From the NCBI RefSeq assembly GCF_030167915.1, contig NZ_JARGNB010000014.1, forward strand, positions 1-50,349: 50,349 nucleotides of DNA. The letters are read 5' to 3'. Source of the stretch: Aquabacterium humicola. GTDB lineage: Bacteria; Pseudomonadota; Gammaproteobacteria; Burkholderiales; Burkholderiaceae_C. This document shows, one piece after another, positions 25,850 through 34,671 of this stretch. Positions within the stretch are counted from its first letter, which is position 1; the number at the start of each line of letters is the position of its first letter. Below the pieces are notes generated by a model. That model ran no database searches. It was not told where the DNA came from and was given only the letters and a program-made list of their open reading frames with translations. The position numbers and the translations under genes are program-made.

Positions 25850-26593
25850 ATGGGCCTTGAGCTAGGGTTGGCTCCGCTGTGGCTGGTTCTGCTGTGCAGC
25901 TTCCGCGTGCTGCCAGTGCTGGTGCTGACGCCGCTGCTCGGCAGCTTCCCGATCCCGGCGCTGATCAAGACGATGATCGTGCTCGTGGTGTCGATCGCGA
26001 TGACGGGCTTCACCGGCTCGACGCACGTCCCGCTGCCCGCCGACGTGCTCGGACTGGGTGCTGCCGCGCTGTCGGAGTTCACGCTCGGCGGGCTCCTCAG
26101 CATCGGCATTCACGCCGTGTTCGGCGCGGTCTCGATCGCCGGCAAGCTCATCGACCTTCAGGCAGGCTTCGGCCTCGGCGCGATCTTCGATCCGATTTCC
26201 AGGCGGTCGGCCACCGTCATGCAGTCGGCCCTCGGCATGCTATGCGTGGTGGTCTTCTTCAGCATGGACATGCATCTGGTGCTGCTGCGCATGCTAGCCG
26301 AGTCGCTGCACACCGTTCCGCTCGGCTCGGGACCGTTCGACGTGGATGTCGGCGAGCTAATCCGGCGATCGTCCACACTCTTCGCGCTGGGCCTCGCGTT
26401 CGCGGGGCCGCTGGTGATGCTCTTGTTCCTCTTCGACCTGGGCTTGGCGGTGATGTCGCGCAGCGTGCCCCAGCTCAACGTGACCTTCCTCGGCATCGGC
26501 ATCAAGATCGCCGTGGCGATTGTCTTTATCGCGACCCTCGCGAGCACTTGGGGCGATGCATTCCGCCGGCTGCTTTCGATGATGGCCGGATAA
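25850..26593 (+). CDS. fliR: Flagellar export gate protein FliR
   Basis: A 247-residue membrane protein with about six hydrophobic helices. FliR motifs are present: FRVLPVLVLTPLLGSFPIPA, IGIHAVFGAVSIAGKLIDLQ with AGFGLGAIFDP after it, and DLGLAVMSRSVPQLNVTFLG. It completes the FliPQR gate. Its ribosome site is poor (GGAT only), and the GFA remnant now separates it from fliQ, so expression may be reduced. It is the last flagellar gene: flhB and flhA are not found. Before the IS5 insertion its stop lay 20-45 bases from the convergent AraC gene. Confidence 0.95.
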   Translation: MGLELGLAPLWLVLLCSFRVLPVLVLTPLLGSFPIPALIKTMIVLVVSIAMTGFTGSTHVPLPADVLGLGAAALSEFTLGGLLSIGIHAVFGAVSIAGKLIDLQAGFGLGAIFDPISRRSATVMQSALGMLCVVVFFSMDMHLVLLRMLAESLHTVPLGSGPFDVDVGELIRRSSTLFALGLAFAGPLVMLLFLFDLGLAVMSRSVPQLNVTFLGIGIKIAVAIVFIATLASTWGDAFRRLLSMMAG

Positions 26594-26674
26594 GCGTCAC
26601 GAACCCGGTTCGGCTAGGGCAATGCTGATCAAGTACCAGTCGACCACGGACCGACGCAATGCGTTGAAGACGAC

Positions 26675-27184
26675 ATGAAGCAGCAGACCTTGGCAGTAGC
26701 CGCCGACCAAAACGCGCAGTACGAGCAGTACCGCAGGCCGACGAAGCGAGACGTCTTCCTGGCGACGATGGAAGAGATCGTGTCGTGGGCCGAGTTGTGC
26801 GCCGTGATCGAGCCGCACTACCCGAAGCCCGGCAACGGGCGTCCACCGGTTGGCTTGGAGAGGATGCTGCGCATGTACTTCGTGCAGCAGTGGTTCAACC
26901 TGGCCGACGCCGCGTGCGAGGACGCATTGCTCGACAGCACGGCGCTGCGGCGTTTCGCCGGCATCGACCTGGGCAGCGAGCGCGTCCCCGACGCGACCAC
27001 GCTGCTGAAGTTCCGCCGGTTGCTCGAGACGCACAAGCTGGGTGAGGGGTTGTTCGCCAAGGTAGGCGACGTATTGCAGGCCCGAGGCCTGGGGCACAGG
27101 GACGATCGTGGACGCCACGATCATCGGTGCCCCGAGTTCCACGAAGAACAAGGACAAGAAGCGCGATCCGGAGATGCACTAGTC
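26675..27184 (+). pseudogene. IS5-family transposase, N-terminal remnant
   Basis: The start is a typical IS5-group transposase (YEQYRRPTKRDVFLATMEEI, WAELCAVIEPHYPKPGNGRP, MLRMYFVQQWFNLADAACED, RFAGIDLGSERVPDATTLLK). A frameshift near 27090 moves the DDE entry ([20 protein letters not shown]) to another frame, and the gene stops at RDPEMH. The catalytic C-terminal half is missing. Confidence 0.85.
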
Positions 27185-27210
27185 CACTGAAGCATTGAAA
27201 TTGGCTGTGT

Positions 27211-27597
27211 ATGCTCCACCTTGGAGGGCATGCACAGGTGACTTTGACGGGGGACGAACGGTCCGAGCTCGAAGCGGTGATACGCAAGCGGCATGGCAAC
27301 GCGGCGCTGGCGCGTCGGGCGCGATGCGTGCTGCTTTGGGCGGGCGGCGAGCGGCGAGTGGATATCCGCACCAAGCTGGCCTGCAACGATGCCTTTGTCA
27401 CGCGCTGGACGAAGGCGTTCGAGTTCCAAGGCCTGGCGGGGTTGGTGTCGTTGCACCCGGGCCGCGCGCCGACAAGCCGCGCGATGGTTCGACGCACTGG
27501 AGCAGCCGCAAGCTCGCGGCCGAGCTGGGTGATGTCTCGTTCTCTGCCGTTCAGCGCGTCTGGCGCAAGCATGGCCTGCAGTCGCATCGGCTGCGAG
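27211..27597 (+). pseudogene. IS630-family transposase, N-terminal remnant
   Basis: The frame starts with an IS630 HTH (TLTGDERSELEAVIRKRHGN, ARRARCVLLWAGGERRVDIR, VTRWTKAFEFQGLAGLVSLH). After HPGRAP a deletion shifts the frame, and PRDGSTHWSSRKLAAELGDV with VWRKHGLQSHRL continues in the next one. It then ends abruptly in IS3 sequence at GAGAGGG. The DDE domain is absent. Confidence 0.75.
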
Positions 27598-28877
27598 AGG
27601 GAACGACCACGGCCGAGCATGAGCGAGTCACGGCCCTGGAGCGGGAGAACCGGGAACTGCGCCAGGCCAACGAGATTTTGCGCAAGGCGAGGCAAGAAGC
27701 TCAAGACCACCGTCAGCGATCCGGCCACGCCCTGCCCGCTGGACCGGGTGAACCGGCGGTTCAAGGCCGACCGGCCCAACGCGCTGTGGGTCGTCGATTT
27801 CACCTATGTCACCTGGTCCGGCTTCGTCTACGTGGCCTTCGTCATCGACGTGTTCGTTCGGCGTATCGTCGGCTGGCGAGCGTCGAGCACCGCGAGAACG
27901 GACTTCGTCCTCGACGCCCTGGAACAGGCGCTGCACGAACGCCGCCCAGGCGAGGCCGATGCCCTGATCCATCACTCCGATAGAGGAGTTCAATACGTGT
28001 CGATGCGCTACACCGAGCGGCTGATCGAGGCGGGCATCGAGCCGTCCGTGGGCAATGTTGGCGACTCCTACGACAACGCCCTGGCCGAGACCATTAAGGA
28101 TGGTCTGCAAAACTCAGGGCCAGTCCGCGTAGCGTGACGGCTCTGGCTGAGTGACGATCGAGCCCATGAAGCAGCTCGGACTTGGCCTGAACTTGTCGAC
28201 GAAGAAGACGCGCAAGCGCGAGTTCTTGGAAGAGATGGAACGCGTGGTGCCGTTGGGCGTCCTGGTGCAGATCGTCGAGCCTCACTACCCCCGGGCCAAG
28301 ACGGGGCGTCCGCCCTTGGAAGGCGAGCATCCGCGCAAAGGTCGAGCACCCGTTCCGTGTCCTCAAGCGGCAGTTCGGCTACACGAAGGTGCGCTACCGA
28401 GGGCTGGCAAAGAACACCGTGCAGATCGTCACGCTGTTCGCGCTGAGCAACCTGTGGATAGCGCGACGGCAATTGATGGGAGCCCAGGTATGAGTGCGTC
28501 AGCAACGCGCGAAAAGCGCGTAGTGGAGGCACCGGATGCCTTGTGCGGCAGCCATGCGCTCTGGTTCCGATGCCGACCTCGATCACCATGCTGCGTCAAC
28601 CCGATCGTGCACGGCTTCGTGGCGTGTTGTGCAGACCATCCTTAACGGCCTGTACAAGGCCGAGCTCATCTACCGCCGCGGGCCCTGGAAGAGGAAGGAG
28701 GCAGTGGAGCTGGCCACCCTCGAGTGGGTCCACTGATTCAATCAACAGCGACTTCTCGAGCCGATCGGCTACATCCCACCGGCGGAAGCTGAAGCCGCAT
28801 ACCATCGCAAGCCTGCTGAGTCCGCCATCCTGGTGTGACTCAAGCAAATCGGCCTCCGAGATTCCCGGTGCGGTTCA
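27598..28877 (+). pseudogene. IS3-family orfA/orfB remnant, split by an IS5-derived insertion
   Basis: It opens with the end of OrfA ([27 protein letters not shown]) and then, after a deletion, the OrfB core: LDRVNRRFKADRPNALWVVD, FTYV, HHSDRGVQYVSMRYTERLIE, GDSYDNALAETI. The frame is cut at 28094 and resumes at 28642 (NGLYKAELIYRRGPWKRKEA, LEPIGYIPPAEAEAAYHRK). The right IS3 terminus is at 28877: the minus strand reads TGAACCGCACCGGG, matching the left end of related copies at 40854 and 49037 (TGAACCGCGCCGGG). Confidence 0.8.
28098..28641 (+). mobile_element. MITE-like internally deleted IS5-family element
   Basis: It is 544 bp with inverted ends (GGATGGTCTGCA at 28098 and its complement ending at 28641) and a TTAA target duplication on both sides; removing it restores the IS3 frame ETINGLY. 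Inside are only the first ~50 codons of an IS5 transposase ([37 protein letters not shown]) joined to its last ~55 ([38 protein letters not shown]). It cannot encode a transposase but could be mobilised in trans. Confidence 0.85.
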
Positions 28878-29034
28878 GTCCGTCCGTGAGCGGCGCGGAG
28901 GGCGCTCGCGGCATGTCCCGGGTGTCGAAACATCCCATGCGGAGCTCGAATGCCGTCCAACTTCGCCCACAAATCATCAGTTCCGCACTCGATCTGCCGC
29001 GGCGACTGAAATCGGCGGCTTGATCAGCATTGCC

Positions 29035-30102
29035 CTAGCGCCGCACGTCATGGTAAACGCGGCCGAGTTGCCTTCTCAGGCTTAGCGGCGAGCATCCGGT
29101 CCAACGCCGGAATGCCCGACACAAGGATGACTGCTCGCTGAAGCCGACCTCAACACCGACCTGCATCAGGGGCGTGCGGCCGCGCAGCAGGCGCACGATC
29201 GCATGATGTGCCCGAGTTGCATCGAGCAGTTGCCGAAAGCTCGTCGACTCTGCGCTCAGCCGCCGCTGCAACGTCCGCGTGCTGACGTGTAGTGCGTCTG
29301 CCGCGGCATTCATGTCACCTGTGTCGAGGGGAATGCGCGTTCCGAGCAGCAACGCCACACGCCTCGCGGTCGGGCGATGAGGGCAGGGCCTGACCGCGGC
29401 GGTGCACTCATGTAGCCAGTTGCCGATCGCCGCGTTGAGGTTGCCATCGGCCAATCGGGGCCTCGCTTCGAGGAGATCAGCGGGAACACTCACGCTGTGG
29501 GTGGAAGCATCGAACTCGACGCGGCACTCCAGAAGTTGCTCGTAACGTTGGCGCGTAGCGCAGGGACGATGGGCGAACGTGACGCCGATCTCTTCCGCCG
29601 AGGCGCCGACGAGGTGGCGGGCGAAGGAGACCCAGCCGGCAAGCGTCGCTTCGACGACGGCGGTGTCGACACCTGGCAATGGGTTCCAGATCAACGAGAC
29701 GAACCCGCTTTGGGCCGTGGAGCTCAGGTCCCCGAGGGTGCTGGTCAGCGACGCGAACCGGTGCAGGTGACGAATGGTGTCCCGAAGCGATGTGGCAGTG
29801 GCCGCGGCTACGCCCATCAGGCCGTAACCGGCAGCGCCCGCGCGGATGCCGAAATGCAAGCCGACGAGCGGATCGCCGAGGTTGCGCCGCGCGTCGTCCA
29901 GCACACGAACGAACGTGCTGCCGGGCACCCTGTGCGCGGGAATTGCTTCTACGGGGCGAGAAGGCTCCGGCCACGCTAAGCCCTGTTTGAGCAGAAAGGT
30001 GCGCAGCGCCTCGGCATAGGCACCCGAGACGCTGGGAGAGTCGGACGGTGCGCACGGCCGACGCGGGTCCAGCCCCGCATCGGGCGAAATCAACATAGCC
30101 AT
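29035..30102 (-). CDS. AraC-family transcriptional regulator (Arabinose_bd type)
   Basis: A 355-residue protein. The N-terminal two thirds resemble the ligand domain of OruR/ArgR-like regulators (LGDPLVGLHFGIRAGAAGYG, WLHECTAAVRP). The C-terminal AraC domain has HTH 1 (MNAAADALHVSTRTLQRRLS) and HTH 2 (LMQVGVEVGFSEQSSLCRAF, RRWTGCSPLSLRR). The stop codon lies in the CTAG duplicated by the neighbouring IS5, so the protein end is unchanged. The ATG overlaps the end of the upstream gene by 13 bases, so it is probably co-transcribed with the GMC oxidoreductase and may regulate it. Confidence 0.88.
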   Translation of the reverse strand: MAMLISPDAGLDPRRPCAPSDSPSVSGAYAEALRTFLLKQGLAWPEPSRPVEAIPAHRVPGSTFVRVLDDARRNLGDPLVGLHFGIRAGAAGYGLMGVAAATATSLRDTIRHLHRFASLTSTLGDLSSTAQSGFVSLIWNPLPGVDTAVVEATLAGWVSFARHLVGASAEEIGVTFAHRPCATRQRYEQLLECRVEFDASTHSVSVPADLLEARPRLADGNLNAAIGNWLHECTAAVRPCPHRPTARRVALLLGTRIPLDTGDMNAAADALHVSTRTLQRRLSAESTSFRQLLDATRAHHAIVRLLRGRTPLMQVGVEVGFSEQSSLCRAFRRWTGCSPLSLRRQLGRVYHDVRR

Positions 30103-30713
30103 GGGAACAAGGTGCAGCCGAGGGCTCCAAACATGGTGCGGACGAAGAGGGCCTGGACCTCAAGGGTCTGGTACCAGGGGGTTGCGATCGTCTGGAACGA
30201 AGCGCCGAAGTCCCAGACGACGGCCGGGTTCCACCAATCGAAGTGGAACTCGGAGGACCACTGGGCGCCGGTGATCAGCGCGTTGAAATCCGGCAAGGGC
30301 TGTCCCTTCGGTTGCATCAACCCATAAAGGGTCGTCATCGCGTCGAACACTTCGACGCCCGCAGAATCCCGAACATGCTTGAAGCCGGTAAACTGCACGC
30401 TTGTCCCGCTGAAGCGATAGGCCAGGACGCGACCATCGCCGGTCGGTGCCGAGGCTAAAATGACCAGAGTTCCGGCGATCGGTTGCGCTGGAAGGCGATC
30501 GATGAAGAGCGTTCCGGTGACCGCCGCGGGCAAGTTGAGATTGCCGCGCCACCGGTCGATATCCGGGATCACCACGCGCAGGGAGACGCTCGCCTCTCGG
30601 AACTCGCCCTCGTGGTAGACGTAGCCGCGCATGGTCTCCGAGAACTCGAGGCCGCGCGCGGACGCGTGACCGGTGCACAGCAGCAGAAGCAGGACGGCGA
30701 ACAAGCGTTTCAT
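30090..30713 (-). CDS. Secreted protein associated with GMC oxidoreductase
   Basis: A 207-residue protein with a signal peptide (LFAVLLLLLCTGHASA). The mature part starts LEFSETMRGYVYHEGEF and continues with beta-rich sequence (VTGTLFIDRLPAQPIAGTLV, VLAYRFSGTSVQFTGFKHVR). A similar FxExMxGY segment occurs, as far as I recall, as an extra domain fused to some cholesterol-oxidase-like GMC proteins, so this may be that domain encoded separately. It lies nine bases after the GMC gene and overlaps the AraC gene. No catalytic motif is visible. Confidence 0.75.
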   Translation of the reverse strand: MKRLFAVLLLLLCTGHASARGLEFSETMRGYVYHEGEFREASVSLRVVIPDIDRWRGNLNLPAAVTGTLFIDRLPAQPIAGTLVILASAPTGDGRVLAYRFSGTSVQFTGFKHVRDSAGVEVFDAMTTLYGLMQPKGQPLPDFNALITGAQWSSEFHFDWWNPAVVWDFGASFQTIATPWYQTLEVQALFVRTMFGALGCTLFPWLC

Positions 30714-30722
30714 TGCTGATCC

Positions 30723-32465
30723 TTAGCTCGTGAAGCGCTCGGCCGATCTCTCGGCAAGCGCGGCGATGCATAGCAAAGGGTTGACGCCGATCGACGTCGG
30801 TGCAGTCGAGCCATCCACAACTCTGAGATTGGCGTAGACACTGCCCGAGCTGCCGCGCGGATCGAACACCTGGCCGTTCGCGTTCACGACACCCCGATCG
30901 GCAGCGTCGGCCATCGGGCAGCCACCGAGCGGATGCACCGTGGTCAGCGCCCCTCCGAACATCGGTCCGCTGCGTGGCGGGGCGACATGGCGTCCGGCGA
31001 AGGTTTGAGCATGCCGTTCCATCTCTGCGCGCATGCGGGTGACGAACGGTTCTTGCGCAATCATCGGCCACAGCACCCGTGCATTGCCATTGGAGTCGAG
31101 CACCACCTTCCCGCCGGCGCTGTCGTGCCCGATGCCGAGGTAGACCATGCTGTGGTTCAGCGCGCCATCAGTGCGGCTATAGAGCAAATCGCGGGCGACG
31201 CGCTGGGCGGCCGGAAATGTCGGGAAGACCCCAGCCAATGGCGGCATGCCCAGCCGTAGCGCATCGAACAGCGCGCGTGGGATCGCGCCTTCCTCGATTA
31301 GATAGCGCTGCGACAGCGTCGGATGGTTGCGGTAGCTTGCAGCGGCGGTAATTGTCGGGCCGACGCGGCGCTCGCCGGCCGGCGCGACGCCGTCGCCGAA
31401 GCCCATCACATTAGTCTGGACCGATGTGTTGTAGCCGAGTCCCAGCAAGTCACCGTTTGCCGAGAAGCGCGTGCCGAGCGCATCCGACAGGGCTAGCCCC
31501 TGCGCGCGTGATCGCAGCAGGATCTGCGTGCTGCCCAAGGCTCCCGCGGCGAGCACGACGCTGGCGGCGATGATGTGCCGATGCTGCGCTGCGCCGCCAT
31601 CGGGCCGAATGACCACGTGTACGCGCCATCGGCTGTCGGGCAACCGCTCTAGCCATTCGACTTCGACCCGCGAGAAGATCTGCGCACCCGCGGCGCGCGC
31701 CATTGGCAGGTAGTTCACATCAAGGGTGTTCTTTGCGCCGACGCGGCATCCGGTGACGCAATCGCCACAGTGCGTGCATAGTGCCTGCGCGACGCCGTGT
31801 TCGTTGGGCCGCTGGTCAACGCGTCGCAGGTTCACAGCCAGCGTAAGGGGCTGAAAGCTAGTGTCGGCCCCGCCTCGCGAGCGTGCCAGCGTCGTCGTAC
31901 GATGAAACGCGTGTTTCCGCAGCCCATCCGACTCTAGTACCTGATCGGTGGACAGCACCTTGCGAACACGTTCTTCCCAGGCGTCCATGCGGCCTTGCAA
32001 CACATCCTGTTGGATGCTGGCCGGCCAGCGATTGAAGATTTCGCGGTCCGGCGCGATCACGACGTTGGCATTGATCAGCGAGGTGCCGCCTAGCCCGCTG
32101 CCGCTTAGCACGTCGAGCGACTCTCCGGCCCGGTAGTCGAACAGTCCGAGCGGATTGATCGGCCCCCTGAATTGTGCGAGCACCGTCAGAAGCGCTGACG
32201 GAAAGGTACCAGGCGACCACTCACGGCCGCGTTCGAGTACACACAGCGATCGGCCAGCCGCGAGGCGTGCGGCCATCACCGCGCCACCGTAGCCCGAACC
32301 GACCACGACCACGTCGTAGTCGGACTTCAGCTGGTCGAGTGATACCGACAGGGCAGCGCGTGCAGGCGATCCTGCCTTGGCCGATGTCGCGGCTAGTATG
32401 CCCGCCGTCGCAACGGATCCGGAGGCGGCCACAAAGGCACGCCTGGTTGAGTGGGGCTGAGACAT
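30723..32465 (-). CDS. GMC-family (cholesterol-oxidase-like) FAD oxidoreductase, Tat-exported
   Basis: A 580-residue protein. The N terminus has a twin-arginine signal (STRRAFVAASGSV then ATAGILAATSAKA). FAD binding is at ~51-66 (DVVVVGSGYGGAVMAARL) with SGSGLGGTSLINANV, and a cysteine cluster (CTHCGDCVTGC) follows. The C-terminal GMC signature has VHPLGGCPMADAADRGVV, VVDGSTAPTSIGVNPLLCI. It would oxidise an alcohol, possibly a sterol, outside the cytoplasm. ATG 32465 follows AGGAGG at ten bases. It heads a three-gene operon with a secreted partner and an AraC regulator. Confidence 0.9.
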   Translation of the reverse strand: MSQPHSTRRAFVAASGSVATAGILAATSAKAGSPARAALSVSLDQLKSDYDVVVVGSGYGGAVMAARLAAGRSLCVLERGREWSPGTFPSALLTVLAQFRGPINPLGLFDYRAGESLDVLSGSGLGGTSLINANVVIAPDREIFNRWPASIQQDVLQGRMDAWEERVRKVLSTDQVLESDGLRKHAFHRTTTLARSRGGADTSFQPLTLAVNLRRVDQRPNEHGVAQALCTHCGDCVTGCRVGAKNTLDVNYLPMARAAGAQIFSRVEVEWLERLPDSRWRVHVVIRPDGGAAQHRHIIAASVVLAAGALGSTQILLRSRAQGLALSDALGTRFSANGDLLGLGYNTSVQTNVMGFGDGVAPAGERRVGPTITAAASYRNHPTLSQRYLIEEGAIPRALFDALRLGMPPLAGVFPTFPAAQRVARDLLYSRTDGALNHSMVYLGIGHDSAGGKVVLDSNGNARVLWPMIAQEPFVTRMRAEMERHAQTFAGRHVAPPRSGPMFGGALTTVHPLGGCPMADAADRGVVNANGQVFDPRGSSGSVYANLRVVDGSTAPTSIGVNPLLCIAALAERSAERFTS

Positions 32466-32834
32466 GGACGTCGATCCTCCTGTGGGCAACCTGGCGATCA
32501 GAGAGGCGGCCGGACGAAGCACCGACCGATGACCGGGGCCGGGCTATGCATGATCCGGCACAACGGCACGCGCCTGATTGATGCACTTGCTCGTCTGCCT
32601 CGGGATGGCGTTGAGCATGCTCCCGCCGACCGGCGGCGCTGTCTTGTCTTTACGCGTCAGAGGGCAATCCATGAACGACGCGCTGCTTGTCGAGAGATCG
32701 CGATCCCAAGGGTTAATACGATTGAACCGTGATGACCAGGCGACGGGCGCATGGGGTCAATACCTGCGCCGTGCAGGTCGCCGACATTCCGTCGGCCTTC
32801 GTGCGAGGCGCTTCAAATCTGGAGGATGTCCGAC
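32466..32834. promoter_or_regulatory. Divergent intergenic region, GMC operon / subtilase
   Basis: These 369 bases separate two divergent genes and must hold both promoters. Open frames exist but their residues are compositionally arbitrary and none has a ribosome site with a recognisable product. No clear promoter boxes or operator dyads were seen. Confidence 0.4.
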
Positions 32835-34634
32835 ATGTTTCGATCTATTCAATGCCAACCCGGGCGCGCGGTGCTACGCACGTGTGTCGGACTGGCGGCC
32901 TGGATTGCCACTTCAACCTGGGCGGGTAGCCCAGTGGATGCGCTGTCGCCGCAGGCATTGCGCGGCACGCCGACACGAGAGGAGACGACAGATCGACTGA
33001 TCGTCCGCTACAAGAAAGACTCGCAGGCGTTCAACCGCGTTGACCGGGTGGCTTTGGCGCGTACGCATGAGGTGCTGAACCAGTCGGGCTTTCAGATGCG
33101 AGTTCTGCGTCGCACATCCGACGAAGCTCATGTGCTGCAGTTGGATCGCGAGGGGTCGGTGACGTCGCTCCAAGCGATCGGACGCATGCTGAAAGCGCGC
33201 GATCCGGAGATCGACTATGTGGAACCGGATCGCCGCATGCGCATCCAGTTGACTCCCAATGATCCGCTTTACGGAAGCCAGTGGCACTACCATGAGCCCG
33301 TCGGTGGCCTCAACCTGCCGGCCGCTTGGAACCAGGCAACCGGGGCGGGTGTGACAGTGGCAGTCATCGACACCGGCTATCGGCCGCATGCTGACCTGGC
33401 GGGCAAATTCGTGGGCGGGTACGACATGATTGGTGACCTCGACGTCGCCAACGATGGGTCTGCGCGCGATGCGGACGCCTCCGATCCCGGGGATGGGGTG
33501 GCACCTGGCGAGTGCGGAGTAGGCTGGCCGGCCGAAAGCAGTTCGTGGCATGGAACACACGTGGCGGGGACAATCGCTGCGCTGACGAACAACGGCAGCG
33601 GCGTCGCTGGTGTCGCGTTCAGCGCCAAGGTGCTCCCCGTGCGCGTACTTGGCAAGTGTGGTGGCTACACCAGCGACATTGCGGACGGCATCACCTGGGC
33701 GTCGGGTGGCGCGGTAGCGGGTCTCCCGGCCAATCCGAATCCGGCACGTGTGCTCAACCTGTCGCTCGGCGGAGGTGGCGCCTGCAGTGCGACTACCCAG
33801 TCGGCCATCAACGGTGCTCGGTCCCGTGGCAGCGTCATCGTTGTGGCCGCTGGCAACAGCAACGCAAATGCTGGAAGCTACTCGCCGGCGAGCTGCTCCG
33901 GCGTGATCACGGTCGCAGCGGTCAATAGAAGCGGTGGCCGCTCCTACTATTCGAACTACGGCGCTGTCGTGGACGTTGCGGCCCCTGGCGGCGACGTGCG
34001 CACCAGCGAAAGTGACGGCATCCTGTCGACGCTGAACAACGGTGCGACAACACCTGGCGCGGACACTTACGCCTATTACCAGGGCACGTCGATGGCCGCA
34101 CCCCATGTCGCAGGTGTCGCCGCGCTGATGCTGTCGAGGAACCCCTCGCTGACGCCTGATCAGGTCGAGGCGCTCATTAAGAGCAGTGCCCGTGCATTCC
34201 CGGCGACCTGTAGCCAGTGCGGCAGCGGGATCGTCGATGCCAATGCGGCGGTGTCTGCCGCCGCGAATGTTGGCGGCGGCACCACCACCATTAACGAGGT
34301 GGAGAGCAACAACTCGTTCAATACGGCTCAATCGATTGCAACCAGTCCTGCGCTCGTAAAGGGCGCGTTGTCGTCGGCGGACACCGACTACTTTCGCGTG
34401 ACGCTGGCACCGGGAAAGACTCTAACGGCCACCCTGACGCCGCCGCTGACAGCGGACTACGATATGTATCTCTACAACAGCGCTGGAGCGGTGATCGCCA
34501 GTAGTTACAAGGGAACGGGCGCTGTCGACACGGCGACCTATAAGAACACAAGCGCCTCGGCAGTGACCGTCTACGCACGCGTCTACTACTACAATGGTGG
34601 CTCCGGTAGCTACACTCTCAAGTTGTCGCAATGA
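32835..34634 (+). CDS. Secreted S8 serine peptidase (subtilase) with PPC domain
   Basis: A 599-residue preproprotein. The signal peptide is at ~1-36 (LRTCVGLAAWIATSTWA) and the propeptide at ~50-140 (DRLIVRYKKDSQAFNRVDRV). The catalytic triad is complete: Asp179 (VAVIDTGYRPHADL), His239 (SSWHGTHVAGTIAAL) and Ser419 (YQGTSMAAPHVAGVAALML). A bacterial pre-peptidase C-terminal (PPC) domain follows (ESNNSFNTAQSIA, DTDYFRVTLAPGKTLTATL). It resembles extracellular proteases of the Xanthomonas/Lysobacter type. ATG 32835 lies nine bases after GGAGG. Confidence 0.95.
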   Translation: MFRSIQCQPGRAVLRTCVGLAAWIATSTWAGSPVDALSPQALRGTPTREETTDRLIVRYKKDSQAFNRVDRVALARTHEVLNQSGFQMRVLRRTSDEAHVLQLDREGSVTSLQAIGRMLKARDPEIDYVEPDRRMRIQLTPNDPLYGSQWHYHEPVGGLNLPAAWNQATGAGVTVAVIDTGYRPHADLAGKFVGGYDMIGDLDVANDGSARDADASDPGDGVAPGECGVGWPAESSSWHGTHVAGTIAALTNNGSGVAGVAFSAKVLPVRVLGKCGGYTSDIADGITWASGGAVAGLPANPNPARVLNLSLGGGGACSATTQSAINGARSRGSVIVVAAGNSNANAGSYSPASCSGVITVAAVNRSGGRSYYSNYGAVVDVAAPGGDVRTSESDGILSTLNNGATTPGADTYAYYQGTSMAAPHVAGVAALMLSRNPSLTPDQVEALIKSSARAFPATCSQCGSGIVDANAAVSAAANVGGGTTTINEVESNNSFNTAQSIATSPALVKGALSSADTDYFRVTLAPGKTLTATLTPPLTADYDMYLYNSAGAVIASSYKGTGAVDTATYKNTSASAVTVYARVYYYNGGSGSYTLKLSQ

Positions 34635-34642
34635 GGCAGGCG

Positions 34643-34661
34643 GGACCGCCTAAGGCGGTCC
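34643..34661. terminator. Perfect hairpin between convergent genes
   Basis: GGACCGCC and GGCGGTCC form an 8-bp perfect stem around TAA, centred between the subtilase stop (34634) and the convergent gene's stop (34672). There is no T tract on either strand. It is a likely bidirectional terminator. Confidence 0.65.
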
Positions 34662-34671
34662 TGCTCCAGGG

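Larger units (their letters stand above)
26617..29034. mobile_element. IS5-family element carrying nested IS630, IS3 and IS5-derived insertions
   Basis: The two ends are perfect inverted repeats (GGGCAATGCTGATCAAG at 26617 and its complement ending at 29034). Both are flanked by CTAG, the YTAR target duplication used by IS5-group elements (26613-26616 and 29035-29038). Inside lie the transposase N-terminal half, an IS630 piece, an IS3 piece and a smaller IS5 derivative. The stretch 28878-29034 shows no gene and is the element's right flank. Confidence 0.88.

Noticed and set aside
13411-26593. A type III secretion injectisome
   Set aside because: Rod, FliE, hook, hook-cap and sigma-28 genes are clearly flagellar, and there is no secretin, needle or translocon gene.
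32913-34331. A 472-codon antisense frame over the subtilase gene
   Set aside because: The plus-strand frame has a complete subtilase triad; the antisense frame is a composition effect.
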